DNA of 62,990 bases from Tardiphaga sp. (GTDB lineage: Bacteria > Pseudomonadota > Alphaproteobacteria > Rhizobiales > Xanthobacteraceae): the NCBI RefSeq assembly GCF_028290495.1, contig NZ_JAQGJT010000133.1, positions 1 through 62,990 of the forward strand, read 5' to 3'. A program made the position numbers and the translations under genes. How positions within the stretch are numbered: the stretch's first letter is position 1; each line of letters starts with the position of its first letter. Shown piece by piece: positions 60,574 through 62,990 of the stretch. Below the pieces are notes generated by a model. It worked only from the letters and a program-made list of their open reading frames with translations, made no database searches and was not told the origin of the DNA.

Positions 60574-60624
60574 CATTGCGAGGTCAAGGAAAGCTGGAAA
60601 CCAGCTTTCCTTGACCTCGCAATG
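60574..60624. repeat. Perfect 24-bp palindrome between modA and modB (dispersed repeat copy 4)
   Basis: CATTGCGAGGTCAAGGAAAGCTGG (24-base arm, 60574-60597) and its exact reverse complement (60601-60624) are separated by AAA. The same tail unit occurs at 6758, 9558 and 53929. It lies inside the mod operon. Confidence 0.9.
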
Positions 60625-60638
60625 GCGGCCGAGAGGTC

Positions 60639-61436
60639 TCAGGTCGTCGGGCTGACCAGATAGGTGAAGCCATATTTCTCGAGAATGGTCTTTGATGCCG
60701 TCGTCTTCAGGAAGGCGAGATAGTCGGCGGCTTCAATCTTCGCGGTGGTGGTCGCAGCGACCGGATAGATGATCGCCGGATGCGAGACGGCCGGGAAGGT
60801 GCCGATGATCTTGACGCCGGGATCGACCTTGGCGTCGGTCGCGTAGACGATGCCGAGCGGGGCTTCGCCGCGCGACACCAGCGTCAGTGCGGCGCGCACG
60901 CTTTCGGCCATCGCGAATTTCGGCCCGGCAGCGGTCCAGCTACCAAGCTTTTCGAGCGCAGCCTTGGCATATTTGCCGACCGGCACCGACTTCACGTCGC
61001 CGGTGGCGATCTTGTTGTCGCCGGCCAACCCTGCGAGATCGAAGCCCTGCTCGATCTTCACATTGTCGAGCTTGGAATCCTTCGGCGCGATCAGCACGAT
61101 CGAGTTGCCGAGCAGGTTCACGCGGGTCGGTTCGCTGATGTTCTTCTTGGAGATCGCGTAGTCCATCCAGTCGGTATCGGCGGAGACGAACAGATCGGCC
61201 GGCGCGCCGTTCTCGATCTGCTTGGCGAGCACCGAGCTGGCGGCGTAGGAGGCCGTGACCTTGACGCCGGTCTTGGCGGTGTAGGCGGCGTTGATATCGT
61301 CGAGCGCGTTCTTCATCGAAGCGGCGGCGAACACCGTGAGGCTCTTGTCCTGCGCCTGCACAGGCGAGCTCGTCGATCCGAGGAGGATCGTGAAAGCGAG
61401 TGCAATTCCGGCGAAGGGACGGCTGGGTTGGTTCAT
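60639..61436 (-). CDS. modA: Molybdate ABC transporter substrate-binding protein
   Basis: A 265-aa periplasmic protein. A signal peptide (FAGIALAFTILLGSTSSPVQAQ) is followed by the ModA start LTVFAAASMKNALDDINAAYTAKTGVKVTASYAASSVLAKQIENGAPADLFVSADTDWMDYA (key: FAAASMKNALDD, GAPADLFVSAD). ATG 61436 was chosen because GGAG is placed upstream; the frame extends to 61481. It captures molybdate and tungstate for ModBC. Confidence 0.95.
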   Translation of the reverse strand: MNQPSRPFAGIALAFTILLGSTSSPVQAQDKSLTVFAAASMKNALDDINAAYTAKTGVKVTASYAASSVLAKQIENGAPADLFVSADTDWMDYAISKKNISEPTRVNLLGNSIVLIAPKDSKLDNVKIEQGFDLAGLAGDNKIATGDVKSVPVGKYAKAALEKLGSWTAAGPKFAMAESVRAALTLVSRGEAPLGIVYATDAKVDPGVKIIGTFPAVSHPAIIYPVAATTTAKIEAADYLAFLKTTASKTILEKYGFTYLVSPTT

Positions 61437-61611
61437 CTGGCGCTCCATGCGGGCTCGCAGCGCAAGGCGCACGCAAACCACGCGTTGTTTGGGGAGGATG
61501 CGACAGGCGGAAGCGCCGTTCCGGCAATCCCTGGGACTTACGATCCGCGGGGATGTCGCGCAGCAACACTATCAGGCTGGCTGTCCGGGTAAAGCCCCGG
61601 ACGAGCGCCCG

Positions 61612-62109
61612 TTACTGGTTCGCTGGAAGTACGGCCAGACTGATGGCGCTGTCGGTCGCGCCGCTGATCTGGATCACGAACGGGCTGGCGGCGAGATCAT
61701 ACTTCATCGTCTTGCGGATGCCGTCGCAATCCACAGCGTCGCTGAAGGCCTGCGGCTTCAGGATCTTGCCGTCCTGCACGACATCGACCCAGGCCGCCGA
61801 GGACAGGCTGATCGTGTAGACGCCGGGCTTCGGCGCCGTCTTCAGCGCGGCGAAGCCGGCAAAGCTGCCGTCTTTCGGCGCGCGCTCCGGCGGCGTCGGC
61901 AGATTGGCGGCCGAGGGCGCCACGAGGCCAAGCGTGATCGCCGGCGCGGTGATATCAGCGCCGGAAGCGAGCTTCGGCCGGTCCGGCGCCGTCAGGGCGG
62001 CGCGTTCGCGCTCGATCGGCCATTTGAACTTGTCGCAGCCGCTGGGCTTGGCTGCCCATGCGGGCGCGCAGCCAAGCAGCGTCAGTGCGACGATCAGATG
62101 CGTTCGCAT
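61612..62109 (-). CDS. Secreted hypothetical protein of the molybdate locus
   Basis: A 165-aa protein with a signal peptide (IVALTLLGCAPAWA, cleavage near AAK). The mature part SGCDKFKWPIERERAAL, LPTPPERAPKDGSFAGFAALKTAPKPG and ISGATDSAISLAVLP looks like a beta-rich periplasmic domain; DAVDCDGIRKTM has a second Cys that may pair with the first. It starts two bases after the molbindin gene stop and is followed by modA, so it may take part in molybdenum handling. I do not recognise its family. Confidence 0.8.
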   Translation of the reverse strand: MRTHLIVALTLLGCAPAWAAKPSGCDKFKWPIERERAALTAPDRPKLASGADITAPAITLGLVAPSAANLPTPPERAPKDGSFAGFAALKTAPKPGVYTISLSSAAWVDVVQDGKILKPQAFSDAVDCDGIRKTMKYDLAASPFVIQISGATDSAISLAVLPANQ

Positions 62110-62111
62110 GG

Positions 62112-62318
62112 TCAGTTCACCGCGATCATGACGTCGGAGGCCTTGATTACCACGACGGCCTTGCCGCCAGCCTTGAGGCCGAGTTCATCGACGGCTTCGT
62201 TGGTGATCGACGAGGTCACGATCTGGCCGCCGATATCGACGCGGACATGCGATGTGGTCGCGCCCTTGGTGACTTCGAGAATGGTGCCCTTGATCTGGTT
62301 GCGTGCACTGATGCGCAT
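62112..62318 (-). CDS. Molbindin (TOBE domain protein)
   Basis: A 68-aa protein made of one Mop/TOBE domain: MRISARNQIKGTILEVTKGATTSHVRVDIGGQIVTSSITNEAVDELGL (key: SARNQIKGTI, GATTSHVRVDIGG), AGGKAVVVIKASDVMIAVN. It binds molybdate in multimers and stores or buffers it. The short ModC downstream lacks this domain. It is the first gene of the set. Confidence 0.93.
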   Translation of the reverse strand: MRISARNQIKGTILEVTKGATTSHVRVDIGGQIVTSSITNEAVDELGLKAGGKAVVVIKASDVMIAVN

Positions 62319-62456
62319 GATCGTTCCCTCTCAATTTATCTGGGTGAACGGAGGCATGGCTCCGTGGAGGTCGCGGGCTTACGGCGCGGCGACGCCCGAC
62401 ACTAGCGCAAGTCGAGGCTACGGCGGAAGACGTCCAGTCGAGAAGTTGATGTTGCC
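62319..62456. other. Intergenic region before the molbindin gene
   Basis: Should hold the promoter of the molbindin-mod set. I found no recognisable ModE box in it. Confidence 0.35.
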
Positions 62457-62990
62457 CTACGGCGCCGCCAGGACCTGCCGGCAGGCGGCGGGCATTTCCG
62501 CCAGTGTCATCGGCGGCTTCGGCTTTGGTGGAACCAGCGGTGGCTTCGGATGCAGCACGGCGTCGCTGAACCAGTAAGCGAGATCGCCGGCGCTGCAGCC
62601 TTCGGCCTCTGTGGGCGGCGGCTGCGACTCGCAGTCGGTGCTGCCCACCGGGCATTTGATGCGGATATGGAAGTGATAGTCGTGGCCGTACATCGGCCGC
62701 ACCTTGGACAGCCAGCTGCGGTCGCCCTTGGCCTCGCGGCACAGCGCTTTCTTGATCGCGGCGTTGACGAAGATGCGTTCGACGCCAGGCTCCTGCGCCG
62801 CGGCGCGGATCACCGGCAGGTGGCCCGGTGTCCATACGTCGGGATCGATGTCGAGCCGGTCGCGCCGCACCATCATCACGGCCGACATCTCCTCGCGCTC
62901 GTTGCGCGACAATTGCCGGTTCGGCATCGGCGTCAGCCAGATGTCGGCGTCGAGCCCGACCTGATGGCTGGCATGGCCGGTGATCATCGG
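62457..62990 (-). CDS. mepA: Penicillin-insensitive murein endopeptidase, 5' end missing
   Basis: At least 178 codons; the start lies beyond the right edge. GHASHQVGLDADIWL with the zinc ligands His/Asp and YGHDYHFHIRIKCP with the His-x-His pair are MepA (peptidase M74) motifs. MepA cuts the D-alanyl-meso-diaminopimelate bond in peptidoglycan in the periplasm. C-terminal Pro/Lys linker (PPLVPPKPKPPM) is typical. The gene direction is the same as the mod set but the spacing (>130 bases) does not suggest a shared operon. Confidence 0.93.
   Translation of the reverse strand, partial: PMITGHASHQVGLDADIWLTPMPNRQLSRNEREEMSAVMMVRRDRLDIDPDVWTPGHLPVIRAAAQEPGVERIFVNAAIKKALCREAKGDRSWLSKVRPMYGHDYHFHIRIKCPVGSTDCESQPPPTEAEGCSAGDLAYWFSDAVLHPKPPLVPPKPKPPMTLAEMPAACRQVLAAP

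Noticed and set aside
61437..61611. Possible ModE box or molybdenum-cofactor riboswitch upstream of modA
   Set aside because: I saw only a short GTCCGGG/CCCGGAC hairpin and no ModE-like palindrome or conserved riboswitch core.

Overview
The window reads as chromosomal DNA of a high-GC alphaproteobacterium, most likely Bradyrhizobiaceae (Bradyrhizobium, Rhodopseudomonas or Afipia type). Support comes from the gene families (many Liv-type and Bug-type uptake systems, tandem acyl-CoA dehydrogenases, FNR-type ferredoxin reductase, Omp25-like and OprB-like barrels, TadE/TadG proteins), the codon bias that leaves long open antisense frames, and short palindromic intergenic repeats. It starts in the 3' end of a 5S rRNA gene and ends inside a mepA-like gene. 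No phage, insertion sequence or CRISPR array was seen. One tRNA (Arg, anticodon CCT) is present.

Layout. 0.3-4.5 kb: acyl-CoA metabolism (crotonase, two adjacent acyl-CoA dehydrogenases, a divergent SDR). 4.5-14 kb: mixed housekeeping and envelope genes (GlsB-like, YidB-like, ketopantoate reductase-like, a TadG-like protein with a von Willebrand A domain, a histone H1-like basic protein, a CAP protein, an MFS transporter, tRNA-Arg, a NylB-like serine hydrolase). 13.3-25.9 kb: a GntR/FCD regulator divergent from a 13-gene colinear, mostly overlapping gene set: alpha/beta hydrolase, cysteine hydrolase, two PuuE-like deacetylase-fold hydrolases, FAA-family enzyme, a complete Liv-type ABC importer, a small protein, an amidase and an ACMSD-like amidohydrolase. 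This looks like an uptake-and-degradation pathway for an unidentified nitrogen-containing compound. 26-30.6 kb: VanZ, LysR, TadE, TadG and a ribbon-helix-helix protein. 30.7-39.5 kb: a soluble chemoreceptor with three near-identical PAS domains, a quinone-oxidoreductase-like MDR, a DctA-like symporter with a solute-binding protein, a FolC/Mur-ligase-like plus ATP-grasp pair, and fpr. 39.6-45.8 kb: a stand-alone FMN glutamate-synthase domain protein, then an IclR-controlled set (Bug solute-binding protein, two amidohydrolases, a Rieske protein). 45.9-53.8 kb: a double-barrel porin, a creatininase-family enzyme divergent from an NMT1/THI5-like ABC importer with a D-2-hydroxyacid dehydrogenase, and a tandem AprI/Inh-like inhibitor. 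54-59 kb: radC, map, an MscS channel and a K+/H+ antiporter. 59-62.3 kb: a molybdate locus (molbindin, unknown secreted protein, modA, modB, short modC), then mepA.

The most interesting leads are the 13.3-25.9 kb catabolic island with matching inverted operator-like sequences at both divergent promoters, the two-gene amide-ligase pair at 36.0-38.3 kb whose domain content resembles a split cyanophycin synthetase, the IclR/TctC/amidohydrolase/Rieske island, and the molybdate locus, where a TOBE-less ModC coexists with a separate molbindin and a perfect 24-bp palindrome sits between modA and modB. All functions are inferred from reading sequence and motifs; no database search was run.
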